From positions 372,001 through 436,000 of the forward strand of contig NZ_JAGKJI010000001.1 in the NCBI RefSeq assembly GCF_020329485.1: DNA of 64,000 nucleotides, written 5' to 3'. This document shows, one piece after another, positions 25,234 to 34,814 of the stretch; position 1 is the stretch's first letter; each line of letters starts with the position of its first letter. The DNA is from Bradyrhizobium cenepequi. Lineage in GTDB: Bacteria; Pseudomonadota; Alphaproteobacteria; Rhizobiales; Xanthobacteraceae. Both the position numbers and the translations under genes were made by a program. The notes under the pieces were generated by a model that worked only from the letters and a program-made list of their open reading frames with translations, was not told where the DNA came from and did not search any database.

Positions 25234-26094
25234 CTACGCGCGGCCGCCACCGCCCGCCAGATCCCGCTTGTTGAAGAAGCGGATATCCACGGTGCGGCCT
25301 TCGGGCGGTGGCGAAGCAAGGCGCGACTTGAAATAGGCGCGCTCGCCCGGCTTCAGCACCGGCTGCTCCAGCACCGTGTTCCACGCATAGATCTCGGCAC
25401 CCTGCGCGTCGCGCACCGCAAAGCGCAACCGTGGCAGTTCCACCGGCTTTCGGGTCTCGCCGACGATCATGCCTTCGATCACCAGCACCAGCTGGCCGTC
25501 CATGGTGTCGTCGGTGATCTTGATGTCCTTGAACGCCACCCCGCGCAGATTCACGTCGAGTCCCGCCAGCCTGTAGAACAGTGCGGTTTGCGGCAGCAGG
25601 CGCACGACGTCGCTGCGCCACACCACCAGCGCCACAATCAGCGCCGCCATCGCGGCACAGGCACCGGGCAGGCTCGCTCCGGGCATGCTGATGCGGGGCA
25701 GGGCAGGCAGCTTGAACAGGCCTGGCAGCCGGCGACGGGGCTTGGCTTCGGTATCCGCATGAGCCTCGGCGTCTTCCCGGGCGACCGACGGCCAGTCCTG
25801 TTGGATCGCATCGTCGGCCGGCCAGTCGGCCGAGATCGAGGGGCTGTCGACGACAGGCGCGCGTTCGTCCTCCTCCTGCCGCGCCATCGCCTCCCATTCC
25901 GCGGCGACGTCGGACGCTTCGGATTGGCTCGCAGCCGCCATCGCCGGCATCGGCGCCGTGGCCTCGACGGCATCCTCCGGCCGCGCCAGCCAGACCTCCT
26001 TGCAGCGGGAACAACGCACCGTACGCCCGGCCGGACCCAAGGTCTCCAGCCGGATCGCGTAGGATGTTGTACAGTGCGGGCAAACGATATGCAT
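25234..26094 (-). CDS. MJ0042-type zinc-ribbon membrane protein
   Basis: 286 residues from the ATG at 26094 with GTGGGGA upstream. The N-terminus is a zinc ribbon of the MJ0042 type: MHIVCPHCTTSYAI with a second pair in VRCSRCKEVWL, giving CxxC...CxxC. An acidic linker (residues 55-120) leads to one membrane helix (about 150-165), and then a DUF3426-like domain (DVNLRGVAFKDIKITDDTMD, then LKPGERAYFKSRL). The zinc ribbon would face the cytoplasm. Family function is unknown. It is divergent from ftsE and co-directional with the CpdR-like gene. Confidence 0.83.
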   Translation of the reverse strand: MHIVCPHCTTSYAIRLETLGPAGRTVRCSRCKEVWLARPEDAVEATAPMPAMAAASQSEASDVAAEWEAMARQEEDERAPVVDSPSISADWPADDAIQQDWPSVAREDAEAHADTEAKPRRRLPGLFKLPALPRISMPGASLPGACAAMAALIVALVVWRSDVVRLLPQTALFYRLAGLDVNLRGVAFKDIKITDDTMDGQLVLVIEGMIVGETRKPVELPRLRFAVRDAQGAEIYAWNTVLEQPVLKPGERAYFKSRLASPPPEGRTVDIRFFNKRDLAGGGGRA

Positions 26095-26291
26095 GGAGCC
26101 CAATCCCCACCATGGATGCGCCGCGATGCTACAAGGCGACCGTTAACGAACCGGAAACCATAACCGAAGCACAAACGCTTCGTTCGGACCGCCGGCCCAA
26201 GCGGGCGCGAGGATCGAGCCGAGGTTCGAGGTTCCCGGCCGCCGCCCAAATTGAACCCAACGTCCAACCCCATGTCGAGCGGAGCTAGAGC

Positions 26292-26951
26292 TTGGTTCGG
26301 TTCGAAAATGTCGGATTGCGTTACGGGCTCGGCCCGGAGATTCTGCGCGACCTTAGCTTCGCCATTCCGGCCCATTCCTTCCAGTTCCTCACTGGTCCCT
26401 CGGGCGCGGGCAAGACCTCGCTGCTCCGGCTGTTGTTCCTGTCGCTGCGGCCGACGCGGGGATTGGTGAATCTGTTCGGCAAGGACGTTTCGCTGCTGAG
26501 CAAGGACCAGGTGGCAAACCTGCGCAAGCGCATCGGCATCGTGCTGCAGGACTTTCGCCTGCTCGACCACATGACGACCTACGAGAATGTCGCGCTGCCA
26601 TTCCGCGTGATGGGCCGCGACGAATCCAGCTATCGGCGCGAGGTGATCGATCTCTTGAAATGGGTTGGCCTCGGCGAACGGATGGATGCGCTGCCGCCGA
26701 TCCTCTCTGGCGGCGAGAAGCAGCGTGCCGCGATCGCGCGCGCCGTGATCTCACGGCCGCAATTGCTGCTGGCCGACGAGCCGACCGGCAGCGTCGATCC
26801 GACGCTCGGGCGGCGGCTGCTTCGTCTGTTCATCGAGTTGAATAAGTCCGGCACCGCCGTAATCATCGCCACCCACGACATCACGCTGATGGACCAATAC
26901 GAAGCGCGGCGATTGGTGCTGCACCAGGGACGGCTGCACATCTATGAATAA
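26292..26951 (+). CDS. ftsE: Cell division ATP-binding protein FtsE
   Basis: 219 residues from a TTG at 26292. Walker A GPSGAGKTS, Q-loop VLQDFRLLDHMT, ABC signature LSGGEKQR, Walker B LLLADEPTGS and switch His in ATHD are all intact. With FtsX it forms an ABC-type complex at the division ring that drives cell-wall hydrolases rather than transport. Its last 8 bases overlap ftsX, so the pair is translationally coupled. Confidence 0.96.
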   Translation: MVRFENVGLRYGLGPEILRDLSFAIPAHSFQFLTGPSGAGKTSLLRLLFLSLRPTRGLVNLFGKDVSLLSKDQVANLRKRIGIVLQDFRLLDHMTTYENVALPFRVMGRDESSYRREVIDLLKWVGLGERMDALPPILSGGEKQRAAIARAVISRPQLLLADEPTGSVDPTLGRRLLRLFIELNKSGTAVIIATHDITLMDQYEARRLVLHQGRLHIYE

Positions 26952-27915
26952 GATCGGACGAGAGCATGTGCCGCTCGTCGACCTAGGGCATGAACGCCCG
27001 CAGGTGTCGGCGAACGCGCGCAACATGTCGCCGATCGTGCCGCGCGCCTCGATCTCCGGCCGCGCGCTGGTCGCCGTCGTGGCGATCATGACCTTCCTGG
27101 CCTCGATAACCACAGGGGCGGTGCTTTTGGTCAGCGCCTCCGCGGCCGAGTGGCAGTCGGAAGTCGCCAGCGAGATCACGATCCAGATCCGCCCCACCGC
27201 CGGCCGCGATCTCGAGCGCGACGCTTCCGCAGCAGTGGAGACGATGCGGACGCAGGCCGGCATCGTCGAGGTCCGCCCGTTCAGCAAGGAGGAATCGGCC
27301 AAATTGCTCGAGCCGTGGCTCGGCAGCGGATTGTCGATCGAGCAACTGCCGGTGCCGCGCGTCATCGTGGCGCGGGTGCAGCCCGGCACCACACTCGACC
27401 TCGCCGCGCTCCGGACGCGGATCACGCAGGTTGCCCCCAGCGCCAGCGTCGACGATCACCGCGCCTGGATCGAGCGGATGCGCTCGATGACCGGCGCCAC
27501 CGTTTTTGCCGGCATCGGCATTCTCGCACTCGTGATCGTCGCGACGATCATCTCGGTATCCTTCGCCACGCGCGGCGCTATGGCGGCGAACCGGCCGATC
27601 GTCGAGGTGCTGCATTTCGTCGGCGCCGCCGACAGCTACATCGCCAACCGTTTCCTGCGGCATTTCCTAATGCTGGGCCTCGAGGGCGGGCTGATCGGCG
27701 GCGGCATCGCGATGCTGTTCTTCGGCTTCTCCGAATCGATCGCGAGCTGGTTCTCGGGCACTCCGGTCGGCGACCAGTTCGCCGCCCTGCTCGGGACCTT
27801 CTCGCTACGCCCGTCCGGTTATCTGGTGCTGGCGCTGCAGGCGGTATTGATCGCCGCGATCACGGCCTGGGCCTCGCGGCGGACGCTGTTCGCCACGCTC
27901 GATGACGTCGACTGA
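26944..27915 (+). CDS. ftsX: Cell division protein FtsX
   Basis: 323 residues. A cytoplasmic N-terminus (about 1-40), four membrane helices (near 45-65, 190-210, 235-260, 290-310) and a periplasmic domain between the first two (ITIQIRPTAGRDLERD onward) follow the FtsX plan. VEVLHFVGAADSYIANRF is the conserved coupling-helix region that meets FtsE. It overlaps ftsE by 8 bases and the ydcF-like gene by one base (TGATG), making a tight operon with plsC behind. Confidence 0.94.
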   Translation: MNKIGREHVPLVDLGHERPQVSANARNMSPIVPRASISGRALVAVVAIMTFLASITTGAVLLVSASAAEWQSEVASEITIQIRPTAGRDLERDASAAVETMRTQAGIVEVRPFSKEESAKLLEPWLGSGLSIEQLPVPRVIVARVQPGTTLDLAALRTRITQVAPSASVDDHRAWIERMRSMTGATVFAGIGILALVIVATIISVSFATRGAMAANRPIVEVLHFVGAADSYIANRFLRHFLMLGLEGGLIGGGIAMLFFGFSESIASWFSGTPVGDQFAALLGTFSLRPSGYLVLALQAVLIAAITAWASRRTLFATLDDVD

Positions 27916-28709
27916 TGGAACCGTCGGACTCCACTTCGCCCCAAAACGCTCTAGAATTGCGTGCCGGGGAAGGACAGCCGTATCCGATGAACTCTGATCT
28001 CGACGACCGATCGCAGCAAAAGCGCCGGCCAGCGCGGCCGCGCGGATGGCTGCGCGCGCTGATCGTCGTGCCGCTGGCCATCTTGTTCGTCGCCGCCGGG
28101 CTAGGCTTCATCGCGTTCCTGTCGCAGTTGCGCGGCGCCGAAACCGCGCCCGCGCGCAATGCCGACGGCATCGTGGTATTGACCGGCGGTTCCTCGCGCA
28201 TCTCGGATGCGGTGGAATTGCTGGCGGCCGGCTACGGCAAGCGGCTGTTGATCTCAGGTGTGCACCCGACCAATGCAGCAAGCGACATTTCCCGCTCGCT
28301 GCCCGAGAACAATCAGGCGCTGCTCCGGTGCTGCGTCGATCTCGACCGCTCCGCGGTCAATACCAGGAGCAACGCTGCGGAGACGCGGCGCTGGGCGCGC
28401 GAGCGCGGCTTCAAGTCGCTGATCGTGGTGACCTCGAACTACCACATGCCGCGCGCGATCCTTGAATTGTCGCACGCGATGCCGGATGTCGAACTGATCC
28501 CGTTCGTCGTGATCGGCGACAAATGGCGCGACGAACCCTGGTGGATGAGTGGCGGAACGCTGCGCCTCCTGCTATCGGAATACGTCAAATATGTCGCGGC
28601 GGAGGTGCGGGTGCGGCTGGCCCAGGCCGGTCTCGACCTGAGACCGGAATTCCTCGAGCCTCCGGGCGCACAGGCGCCGCGCCGGCCGGCGACCGCGCAG
28701 GTGAACTGA
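27915..28709 (+). CDS. YdcF/DUF218-family membrane-anchored protein
   Basis: 264 residues if the ATG overlapping the ftsX stop is used; an in-frame ATG at 27987 is an alternative. One membrane helix (about 45-70) leads to a DUF218 domain: DGIVVLTGGSSRISDAVELL, LLISGVHP, the NTRSNAAET motif and VTSNYHMPRA. This family includes ElyC and SanA, linked to envelope integrity and lipid-carrier metabolism. Location in an ftsEX-plsC operon supports an envelope role. The enzymatic activity is not known. Confidence 0.88.
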   Translation: MEPSDSTSPQNALELRAGEGQPYPMNSDLDDRSQQKRRPARPRGWLRALIVVPLAILFVAAGLGFIAFLSQLRGAETAPARNADGIVVLTGGSSRISDAVELLAAGYGKRLLISGVHPTNAASDISRSLPENNQALLRCCVDLDRSAVNTRSNAAETRRWARERGFKSLIVVTSNYHMPRAILELSHAMPDVELIPFVVIGDKWRDEPWWMSGGTLRLLLSEYVKYVAAEVRVRLAQAGLDLRPEFLEPPGAQAPRRPATAQVN

Positions 28710-28736
28710 CCAGACCAACTCTTTGTCGGGAATTCG

Positions 28737-29510
28737 ATGTCTTCGATCTTCGTGCGCTCGCTCGTCTTCAACGTGCTGTTCTATCTCGTACTGGTGGCGT
28801 TGAGCATCCTCGCGATCCCGACCGTGATGCTGCCGCGCGGAGTGATGATGACGCTGGCCGCCTGGTGGGCGAACGCGACGCTGTTCCTGATGCGCGTCGT
28901 CTGCAACATCCGGGTCGAATTCCGAGGACTGGAGAAAATCCCGAAAGGACCTTTGATCGTCGCCGCCAAGCACCAGTCGATGTGGGAGACGTTCCAGCTT
29001 TTGCGCTTCTTCGATCATCCGCTCTACATGCTCAAGCGCGAGCTGACCTGGATCCCGGTGTTCGGCCAATTCCTGGTCAAGGCCGGGATGGTCCCGATCG
29101 ATCGCGGCGGCGGTCCGCGCTCGCTGGTCAAGACGTTGCGCCGCGCGGCGGCGGAAGTGAAGCGCGGCCGCCAGCTCGTGATCTTCCCGGAAGGCACGCG
29201 GCGCCCGGTCGGCGCGCCGCCGAGCTACAAGACCGGCGTCGCGCAGATCTATACCGAGAGCGGCGTGCCGTGCCTGCCGGTCGCGCTCAATTCCGGCCTG
29301 TTCTGGCCGCGCCGCACCTTCATGCGCTATCCCGGGACGCTGGTGGTCGAATTCCTCGATCCGCTGCCGCCAGGCTTGCCGCGCGCCGAATTCATGACGC
29401 GCCTGCGCGAGTCGATCGAGGGCGCCACAGATAGCATCGTCGCGGCCGCGCGCGCCGAGCAGGCGCAATTGTTCGGCGTGGTGCCCGATACCGCGAAGGC
29501 GAAGGTGTAG
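28737..29510 (+). CDS. plsC: 1-acyl-sn-glycerol-3-phosphate acyltransferase
   Basis: 257 residues. An N-terminal membrane helix is followed by acyltransferase blocks: KHQSMWET (the HX4D motif with Glu in place of Asp, common in alphaproteobacteria), DRGGGPRSL, FPEGTRRP and VPCLPVALNSG. It adds the second acyl chain to lysophosphatidic acid to make phosphatidic acid at the inner membrane. It lies 27 bases after the ydcF-like gene and is the last gene of the ftsEX operon. Confidence 0.93.
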   Translation: MSSIFVRSLVFNVLFYLVLVALSILAIPTVMLPRGVMMTLAAWWANATLFLMRVVCNIRVEFRGLEKIPKGPLIVAAKHQSMWETFQLLRFFDHPLYMLKRELTWIPVFGQFLVKAGMVPIDRGGGPRSLVKTLRRAAAEVKRGRQLVIFPEGTRRPVGAPPSYKTGVAQIYTESGVPCLPVALNSGLFWPRRTFMRYPGTLVVEFLDPLPPGLPRAEFMTRLRESIEGATDSIVAAARAEQAQLFGVVPDTAKAKV

Positions 29511-30107
29511 CTACGTTCCCTCCTGCAGCGGCAGCTCGATCGGATGCGCGTCGTGCAGCATCGTTGCGAGCTTGTGCAGCTGCGGATCGCGAAAACCTTG
29601 GCTCTCGATCGCGAGCACCGTGGACAGCACGTAGTCGCGGTTGTTGCCCGAGCGACCGTGGCCCTGCTGCACGAAGCGGAGCTGTTCGGCGAGCGACAGC
29701 CGTCCGGCATATTGCACATGGCTGCGGTCCACCACATAGGCCAGCGCGGCCACACGCGACCGCGGGTCGGCCTCAAGCCACACCGAGCGGTGCACCTCGC
29801 GATAGACATTGGTGGTCTGCTCGCGGCTACGCAAGTAAGCGATCGCCTCGCTGCGCCGCTTCGCCGCCACGCGGAACGCAATGCCGCGGCAGGCGCCGCC
29901 GCGGTCGAGCCCGAGCACCAGTCCCGGCCGTTCCGGCGTGCCGCGATGGTCGAAGGAATAGACGCAGAGCGCACGATGCTCGCCGATCAGCCGCGCCGCC
30001 ACCTGTTCCTCGAACTCGAAACCCGGCTTCCACATCAGCGAGCCGTAACCGAATACCCAGAGGTCGTTGTCACCTGATTCGGGCGAGGAGAGGAGTTGCG
30101 CGGACAT
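29511..30107 (-). CDS. ChaC-like gamma-glutamylcyclotransferase
   Basis: 198 residues if the ATG at 30107 is used; the frame is open a further 63 codons, across the divergent gene's start, and no strong ribosome site marks either. The binding motif VFGYGSLMWKPGF, followed by RALCVYSFDHRGTPERPG and later YVLSTVLAIESQGFRD, identifies the ChaC family. It should cleave glutathione to 5-oxoproline and Cys-Gly in the cytoplasm. It converges on plsC with adjacent stop codons. Confidence 0.9.
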   Translation of the reverse strand: MSAQLLSSPESGDNDLWVFGYGSLMWKPGFEFEEQVAARLIGEHRALCVYSFDHRGTPERPGLVLGLDRGGACRGIAFRVAAKRRSEAIAYLRSREQTTNVYREVHRSVWLEADPRSRVAALAYVVDRSHVQYAGRLSLAEQLRFVQQGHGRSGNNRDYVLSTVLAIESQGFRDPQLHKLATMLHDAHPIELPLQEGT

Positions 30108-30213
30108 CGGCGCAACGGCTAGCAAACCCGCGAGGCGAAGCGAAGCGGTTTCGTCTGCTCCTGGAACATGATTCCGCTTACATTTGCCAAAATTGACAGC
30201 CAGAGGTCGCCGC

Positions 30214-31401
30214 ATGCCTGATATGACCCCCGCGCCGCGCCGGCGCTCCCGTTGGCGTCTCTTTGCCGCCCCCGTCCTCGTCCTGATCCTCGCCATCGCC
30301 TGGAGCGCCTTCTGGTTCTATGCCGCGTCCCAGGTCTGGGTGCAGGCCGATGCCTGGCGCGCGCAGGAGGCGAAGGCGGGCCGGGTCTATGATTGCGGCA
30401 AGCGATCGGTGGCCGGTTACCCCTTCCGGCTTGAGATCCGCTGCGAGGATGCCAGCGTGACCCTGCTGTCGCAGACCGCGGCGCCGCAGACCTCGTTCAC
30501 TGCGCGACTCGGCGAGATTCTGGTGGTGGCGCAGGTCTACGACCCCACGCGCGTGATCGCCGAATTCAAGGCGCCGGCGACGCTCGCCGAGCGCGGCGCA
30601 CAGCCGCAGCTCGCCGTGAACTGGCGCACAGGCCGCGCCAGCGTGGCCGGCTTGCCCGCGGTGCCGCAGCGCGGCTCGCTGGTGTTCGACGATCCCGCGA
30701 TCGATCGCGTCAACGGCTCGGTGCAGACGCCGCTCGGCCGCGCCAATCACGTCGAGCTGCACGGCCGCCTCGCCGAAGACTCGGCTGCCGACAATCCCGT
30801 GATCGAGACCGCGCTGCAGATCAACGGCGGCAGCCTGCAGGATGTGCATCCGGTGCTGGCGACGCCGTTCGATGCCGACATCCGTGCGAAAGTTTCCGGC
30901 TTGAAGGATTTCACGCCAAAGCCGTGGCCGGAGCGTTTCCGCGAGATCCAGGCGGCCGGCGGCCATGTCGAGATCGTGCAGTCGCGCATCCAGCAGGGCG
31001 AGATGATCGCGGTCTCCGCGGGCAGCTTGAGCCTCAACGCGGCTGGCCGCATCGAAGGCGAATTGCAGATGACGGTCACGGGCCTCGAGCGCGTAATCCC
31101 GGCGCTGGGCATCGAGAAGATGCTAGAGGAGGGTGTGCCGCAATCGACGCTCGACCGTGTCGCGCCCGGCGTGAAGACGCAGGACCTCAACAATCTCTTT
31201 GGCGCGCTCGACCGCGCGGTCCCCGGCCTTGGCAAGATGGTGAAGCAGAACGCCAATGTCGGCGTCGCCGCCACCGTCAATTCGCTCGGCAGCGAAGCCA
31301 TGCTGGAAGGCAAGAAGGCGCGCAGCTTCCCGCTGCGCTTCGCCGACGGCGCGGTGTTCCTGGGCCCGATCAAGGTCGGACAGATCCCGCCGCTGTTCTA
31401 G
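30214..31401 (+). CDS. DUF2125 domain protein, envelope-located
   Basis: 395 residues from the ATG at 30214 with GAGG upstream. A basic N-terminus and one hydrophobic helix (about 14-35) act as a signal anchor. The rest is a long beta-rich domain (YPFRLEIRCEDASVTLLS near the start, then repeated LxLNxxGxI patterns such as SLSLNAAGRIEGELQM) belonging to DUF2125, an alphaproteobacterial family of unknown function. Its shape recalls AsmA-like lipid-transfer proteins, but that is only a resemblance. Divergent from the ChaC-like gene. Confidence 0.88.
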   Translation: MPDMTPAPRRRSRWRLFAAPVLVLILAIAWSAFWFYAASQVWVQADAWRAQEAKAGRVYDCGKRSVAGYPFRLEIRCEDASVTLLSQTAAPQTSFTARLGEILVVAQVYDPTRVIAEFKAPATLAERGAQPQLAVNWRTGRASVAGLPAVPQRGSLVFDDPAIDRVNGSVQTPLGRANHVELHGRLAEDSAADNPVIETALQINGGSLQDVHPVLATPFDADIRAKVSGLKDFTPKPWPERFREIQAAGGHVEIVQSRIQQGEMIAVSAGSLSLNAAGRIEGELQMTVTGLERVIPALGIEKMLEEGVPQSTLDRVAPGVKTQDLNNLFGALDRAVPGLGKMVKQNANVGVAATVNSLGSEAMLEGKKARSFPLRFADGAVFLGPIKVGQIPPLF

Positions 31402-31435
31402 CCCGTAGCCCAGATCGATCGCGTCGCGTGGGTTC

Positions 31436-31518
31436 GTCATTGCGAGCGAAGCGAAGCAATCCATGTCGCCGCTTGTTGAGGCATGGATTGCTTTGTCGCT
31501 TGCGCTCCTCGCAATGAC
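31436..31518. repeat. Palindromic repeat (CATTGCGAG type)
   Basis: Left arm GTCATTGCGAGCGAAGCGAA with GCAATCCATG, right arm CATGGATTGC with GCTCCTCGCAATGAC. It sits between convergent genes. A second copy of the same type is at 53737-53819. Confidence 0.8.
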
Positions 31519-31525
31519 GACGGCG

Positions 31526-32461
31526 CTACTTCTTCTCCAGATTCGCGTGCGGCCGGCCGAAGTCCGGCGCCGCCGAGTCCTGGCCGATCTCGACGATGCC
31601 GCGGCGGATCGCGCGGGTGCGGGTGAAGTGGTCGAACAGCGCCTCGCCATCACTGCGGCGGATCGCGCGCGTCAGCTTGGAAAGATCCTCGTTGAAGGTG
31701 CCGAGCATCTCCAGCACCGCGTCCTTGTTGCTCAGGAACACGTCGCGCCACATCGTCGGGTCGGAGGCCGCGATGCGGGTGAAATCGCGAAAGCCACCGG
31801 CGGAGAATTTGATCACTTCCGACGACGTCACCTGCGCCAGCTCGTCGGCGGTGCCGACTATGGTGTAGGCGATCAGATGCGGCAGATGGCTGGTGATTGC
31901 GAGCACGAGATCATGATGGTCGGGCGTCATGATCTCGACCTTGGCGCCGAGTGCGGCCCAGAATTCACGCAGCCTTTCAACCGCGCCCGCATCAGCGCCC
32001 TCAGGCGGCGTCAGGATGCACCAGCGGTTGATGAAGAGTTCGGCAAAACCGGAATCGGGCCCGGAGTGCTCGGTGCCAGCGACCGGATGCGCCGGCACGA
32101 AGTGCACGCCATCAGGAATATGCGGCCCCATATCCTTGACGATGGCGCCCTTGACCGAGCCGACGTCGGAAACGATGGCGCCCTTCTTCAGGTGCGGCGC
32201 GATCTCCGCCGCCACGGGCCCGCAGGCGCCGACGGGAATGCAGAGGATGACGAGATCGGCATCTTTGACCGCTTCCGCATTGGTCGCCACCACGCGGTCG
32301 ACGATGCCGAGCTCGGCGACACGTGCGCGCGTCTTTTCCGAGCGTGCGGTGGTGACGATCTCGCCGGCGAGCCCCTGCGCCCGCGCGCCGCGCGCGATCG
32401 AGCCGCCGATCAGGCCGAAGCCGATCAGCGCGACGCGCTGGAAGTGCGGTGCGCCGTTCAC
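31526..32461 (-). CDS. tyrC: Prephenate/arogenate dehydrogenase
   Basis: 311 residues starting at a GTG at 32461 that overlaps the hisC stop (GTGA). The frame runs on upstream antisense but that part is not coding. NAD site [15 protein letters not shown], then VGSVKGAIV, the catalytic His in [15 protein letters not shown] and [10 protein letters not shown] are conserved in TyrA/TyrC enzymes. It makes 4-hydroxyphenylpyruvate or tyrosine, and which substrate it prefers cannot be read. Last gene of a leftward chorismate mutase-hisC-tyrC operon. Confidence 0.93.
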   Translation of the reverse strand: MNGAPHFQRVALIGFGLIGGSIARGARAQGLAGEIVTTARSEKTRARVAELGIVDRVVATNAEAVKDADLVILCIPVGACGPVAAEIAPHLKKGAIVSDVGSVKGAIVKDMGPHIPDGVHFVPAHPVAGTEHSGPDSGFAELFINRWCILTPPEGADAGAVERLREFWAALGAKVEIMTPDHHDLVLAITSHLPHLIAYTIVGTADELAQVTSSEVIKFSAGGFRDFTRIAASDPTMWRDVFLSNKDAVLEMLGTFNEDLSKLTRAIRRSDGEALFDHFTRTRAIRRGIVEIGQDSAAPDFGRPHANLEKK

Positions 32462-33555
32462 TTCTGATCCATGAAGTCGCGCAGGCCCTCGACCACGAGG
32501 CGATTGGCCTCCTCGGTGCCGATGGTCATGCGCAGCGCGTGCGGCAGGCCGTAATTGTTCACCGCCCGCAGCACCAGTCCGCGCTTGGTGAGGAACGCAT
32601 CCGCCTCGGCCGAGGTCTTGCCTTTCTCGGTCGAGAAATGGATCAGCACGAAGTTGGCGACGCTCGGCGTCACCTTCAGCCCGAGCTTGCGGATCTCGTC
32701 CGTCACCCAGCTCCGCCATTTCTCGTTGTGCATCCTGGACATCTCGACATGCGCGGTGTCCTCGATCGCAGCGACCGCGGCGAGCATCGCCGGCCTCGAT
32801 ACGTTGAAGGGACCGCGAATGCGATTCACCGCATCGACGATATGCGAAGGCCCGAACATCCAGCCGACGCGCAGCGCCGCGAGCCCGTGGATCTTGGAGA
32901 AAGTGTGCGTCATGACCGTGTTCTCGGTCGTTGCACACAGTTCAAGACCGAGGCCATAGTCGTTGCGCACCACGTAATCGCAATAGGCGGCGTCGATCAC
33001 CAACAACACATGCGACGGCAGGCCGGCGCGCAGCCGCTTGACCTCGTCGAACGGCACGTAGGTGCCGGTCGGGTTGTTCGGGTTGGCGAGCCAGACCAGC
33101 TTGGTCCGCGGCGTAACCGCCTTCAGGATCGCATCGACGTCGGCGGTGTAGTCGGTCTCCGGCACCACGACGTGCTTGGCGCCATTCGCCATGGTCGCGA
33201 TCGGATAGACCAGGAAGCCGTGGGTGGTGGAGATCGCCTCCGTGCCTTCGCACAGATAGGTGTGGGCGAGCAGGTTGAGGATTTCGTCCGAACCGGCACC
33301 GCAGATGATGCGGTTCGGGTCGAGGCCGTAGGCGCGGCCGATCGCCTCGCGCAGCACCTTTGAGGTGCCTTCCGGATAGTCCTCCAGGTGCTCTGCGGCG
33401 TGCTTATAGGCCTCGATCGCCTTCGGCGAGGGGCCGAACGGCGTCTCGTTGGCGGAAAGCTTGAACACCTTGCGCCCCGGTTCCGCCACCGGACTCTTGC
33501 CGGGGGTGTAGGGCGCAATATCGAGGATGCCGGGGTTCGGCACGGGGCGGGACAT
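32458..33555 (-). CDS. hisC: Histidinol-phosphate / aromatic aminotransferase
   Basis: 365 residues. Fold type I PLP enzyme: [44 protein letters not shown] and the PLP lysine in [17 protein letters not shown]. In this gene order, between chorismate mutase and the prephenate dehydrogenase, it probably also transaminates aromatic keto acids (prephenate, phenylpyruvate) besides histidinol phosphate. It couples to tyrC through a 4-base GTGA overlap and follows the chorismate mutase by 39 bases. Confidence 0.92.
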   Translation of the reverse strand: MSRPVPNPGILDIAPYTPGKSPVAEPGRKVFKLSANETPFGPSPKAIEAYKHAAEHLEDYPEGTSKVLREAIGRAYGLDPNRIICGAGSDEILNLLAHTYLCEGTEAISTTHGFLVYPIATMANGAKHVVVPETDYTADVDAILKAVTPRTKLVWLANPNNPTGTYVPFDEVKRLRAGLPSHVLLVIDAAYCDYVVRNDYGLGLELCATTENTVMTHTFSKIHGLAALRVGWMFGPSHIVDAVNRIRGPFNVSRPAMLAAVAAIEDTAHVEMSRMHNEKWRSWVTDEIRKLGLKVTPSVANFVLIHFSTEKGKTSAEADAFLTKRGLVLRAVNNYGLPHALRMTIGTEEANRLVVEGLRDFMDQK

Positions 33556-33594
33556 CGTTAACTCTCTAACTCCGGATTTGGGGGCGGCCTTGCT

Positions 33595-34443
33595 TTAAGT
33601 CTTGGCTGTCCCGTTCGAGGGCACGGTATAGCGTGTTGCGTGGCTGCCGACGAGAGCCGATGAGCGCACCGAGGCTCCGGCCTTGATCAGCGCCAGCTTG
33701 ATGTTCTCGAAGCCGATGCCCGCGACCGACACCAGCAGCGCCGCGCCGTCGAAAGCGGTGTCCGGCACCGCCACGATCTCGGCGAGCGGCGCCAGCGCGC
33801 GGGCAACCTCGGCGTTCCAGCCGGAGACGCGGACGCTCCACATTTCGACTTCGGTCACCATCGCGTCGTCGGCGACGCGCGAGATCACGAAGACGGGCAG
33901 CGCGGCCGGATGATCGGCGCGCTCCAGGAACGGCAGCCGCGCGATGATCTTCGGCGCGCCCTCGGCCTCGAGCTCGATCCACCACGGCGTTCGGCTGGAG
34001 ATGGCCGACACCAGCGCCAGGTCGCCCTTCGATTTCGCCACTGCGTCGACGGCCGCCTGCGCGCTGAAATGCGAGACATAGGGCACCACGAAGCCGAAAT
34101 GGAAGCGCGCCGAATCCCGCATCATGGATTCGCCGACCGAGACATCGGCATGCACCGAGAACGGCGCCTGGACGTAAGTGAACGTCGAGATGATGACGCG
34201 CCAGATGCTCTCGATGGTGTCGAGCGGCAGGATGCCGCGATGGCGCTCGACCAGGCGGCGCATCATGTCCGCTTCGCGTGCCGGCCGGAACGCGGAGCCG
34301 ACTTCCTGGGTCTGCTTCACCCTGATCAGGCGATCGATGATGTCGCCACGCGCCATCAAGAGGCGGTGGACCTGCTCATCGATCGCATCGATTTCTTTGC
34401 GCAACTCAGCCAGCGAGGGCGGCGCCGGAGGCGGTTTTGACAT
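33595..34443 (-). CDS. Chorismate mutase with C-terminal prephenate-dehydratase-like region
   Basis: 282 residues. The first ~90 are an AroQ helical mutase (LRKEIDAIDEQVHRLLMARGDIIDRL, quoted as LRKEIDAIDEQVHRLLMARG; then VKQTQEVGSAFRPAREADMMRRL). The remaining ~190 residues resemble a worn prephenate dehydratase: FGFVVPYVSHFSAQAAVDAV, GDLALVSAISSRTPWW, LPVFVISR and an ACT-like end (SVAGIGFENIKLALIKAGA). The dehydratase catalytic Thr-Arg-Asp motif is not visible, so that half may only sense aromatic amino acids. It heads the leftward aromatic operon. Confidence 0.82.
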   Translation of the reverse strand: MSKPPPAPPSLAELRKEIDAIDEQVHRLLMARGDIIDRLIRVKQTQEVGSAFRPAREADMMRRLVERHRGILPLDTIESIWRVIISTFTYVQAPFSVHADVSVGESMMRDSARFHFGFVVPYVSHFSAQAAVDAVAKSKGDLALVSAISSRTPWWIELEAEGAPKIIARLPFLERADHPAALPVFVISRVADDAMVTEVEMWSVRVSGWNAEVARALAPLAEIVAVPDTAFDGAALLVSVAGIGFENIKLALIKAGASVRSSALVGSHATRYTVPSNGTAKT

Positions 34444-34486
34444 GCTAGGGCCTGTCGATTCTCTTCAATCAGGGAGCGACCTCGTT

Positions 34487-34632
34487 CACCTCGCCCCGCG
34501 CGCGGGGAGAGGTCGAAATTCAAGCGAGCTTGAATTTCGGGTGAGGGGGACTCTCCGCGAATCCGTCTGTCACCGTGTTCGCGGAGAGAGCCCCTCACCC
34601 CGATCCTCTCCCCGCAAGAGCGGGGAGAGGGA
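34487..34632. repeat. Dispersed palindromic element
   Basis: Outer arms CCTCGCCCCGCGCGCGGGG with AGAGGTC at left and CCTCTCCCCGCAAGAGCGGG at right; inner arms ACTCTCCGCGAA / TTCGCGGAGAG and GGTGAGGGG / CCCCTCACC. Same family as 7879 and 10538. It separates the chorismate mutase gene from the metX leader. Confidence 0.78.
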
Positions 34633-34759
34633 GAAGTGTCAGTGACGCGTTTCTGTCCCATGGGGCCTGATGGTGCAAGCTCAGTCTAAAGGTAACGACT
34701 AGGTTAACGGCTCGGTTGCCTTGACGCAGGTCGGGTAAGGGACTACTTTCCCTCCATTC

Positions 34760-34814
34760 CGTGGTCATTTGAGCCGGCCGGCTTGCAGCCACGTTAAAGA
34801 ACTCGCTAAACAGG
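34760..34814 (+). promoter_or_regulatory. SAM-II riboswitch aptamer upstream of metX
   Basis: The P1 stem CGTGGT (34760-34765) pairs with GCCACG (34788-34793). Between them lie CATTTGAGC and CTTGCA, and downstream the conserved GCTAAA (34805-34810) followed by CAGG, which forms the pseudoknot. Order, spacing and the invariant GCTAAA match the SAM-II (metA) class found before metX/metA in alphaproteobacteria. It would sense S-adenosylmethionine and turn metX-metW off. Confidence 0.9.

Noticed and set aside
31526..32938. 470-aa reading of the prephenate dehydrogenase gene
   Set aside because: The extra 159 residues overlap hisC in another frame and lack similarity. The GTG at 32461 overlapping the hisC stop gives the normal length.
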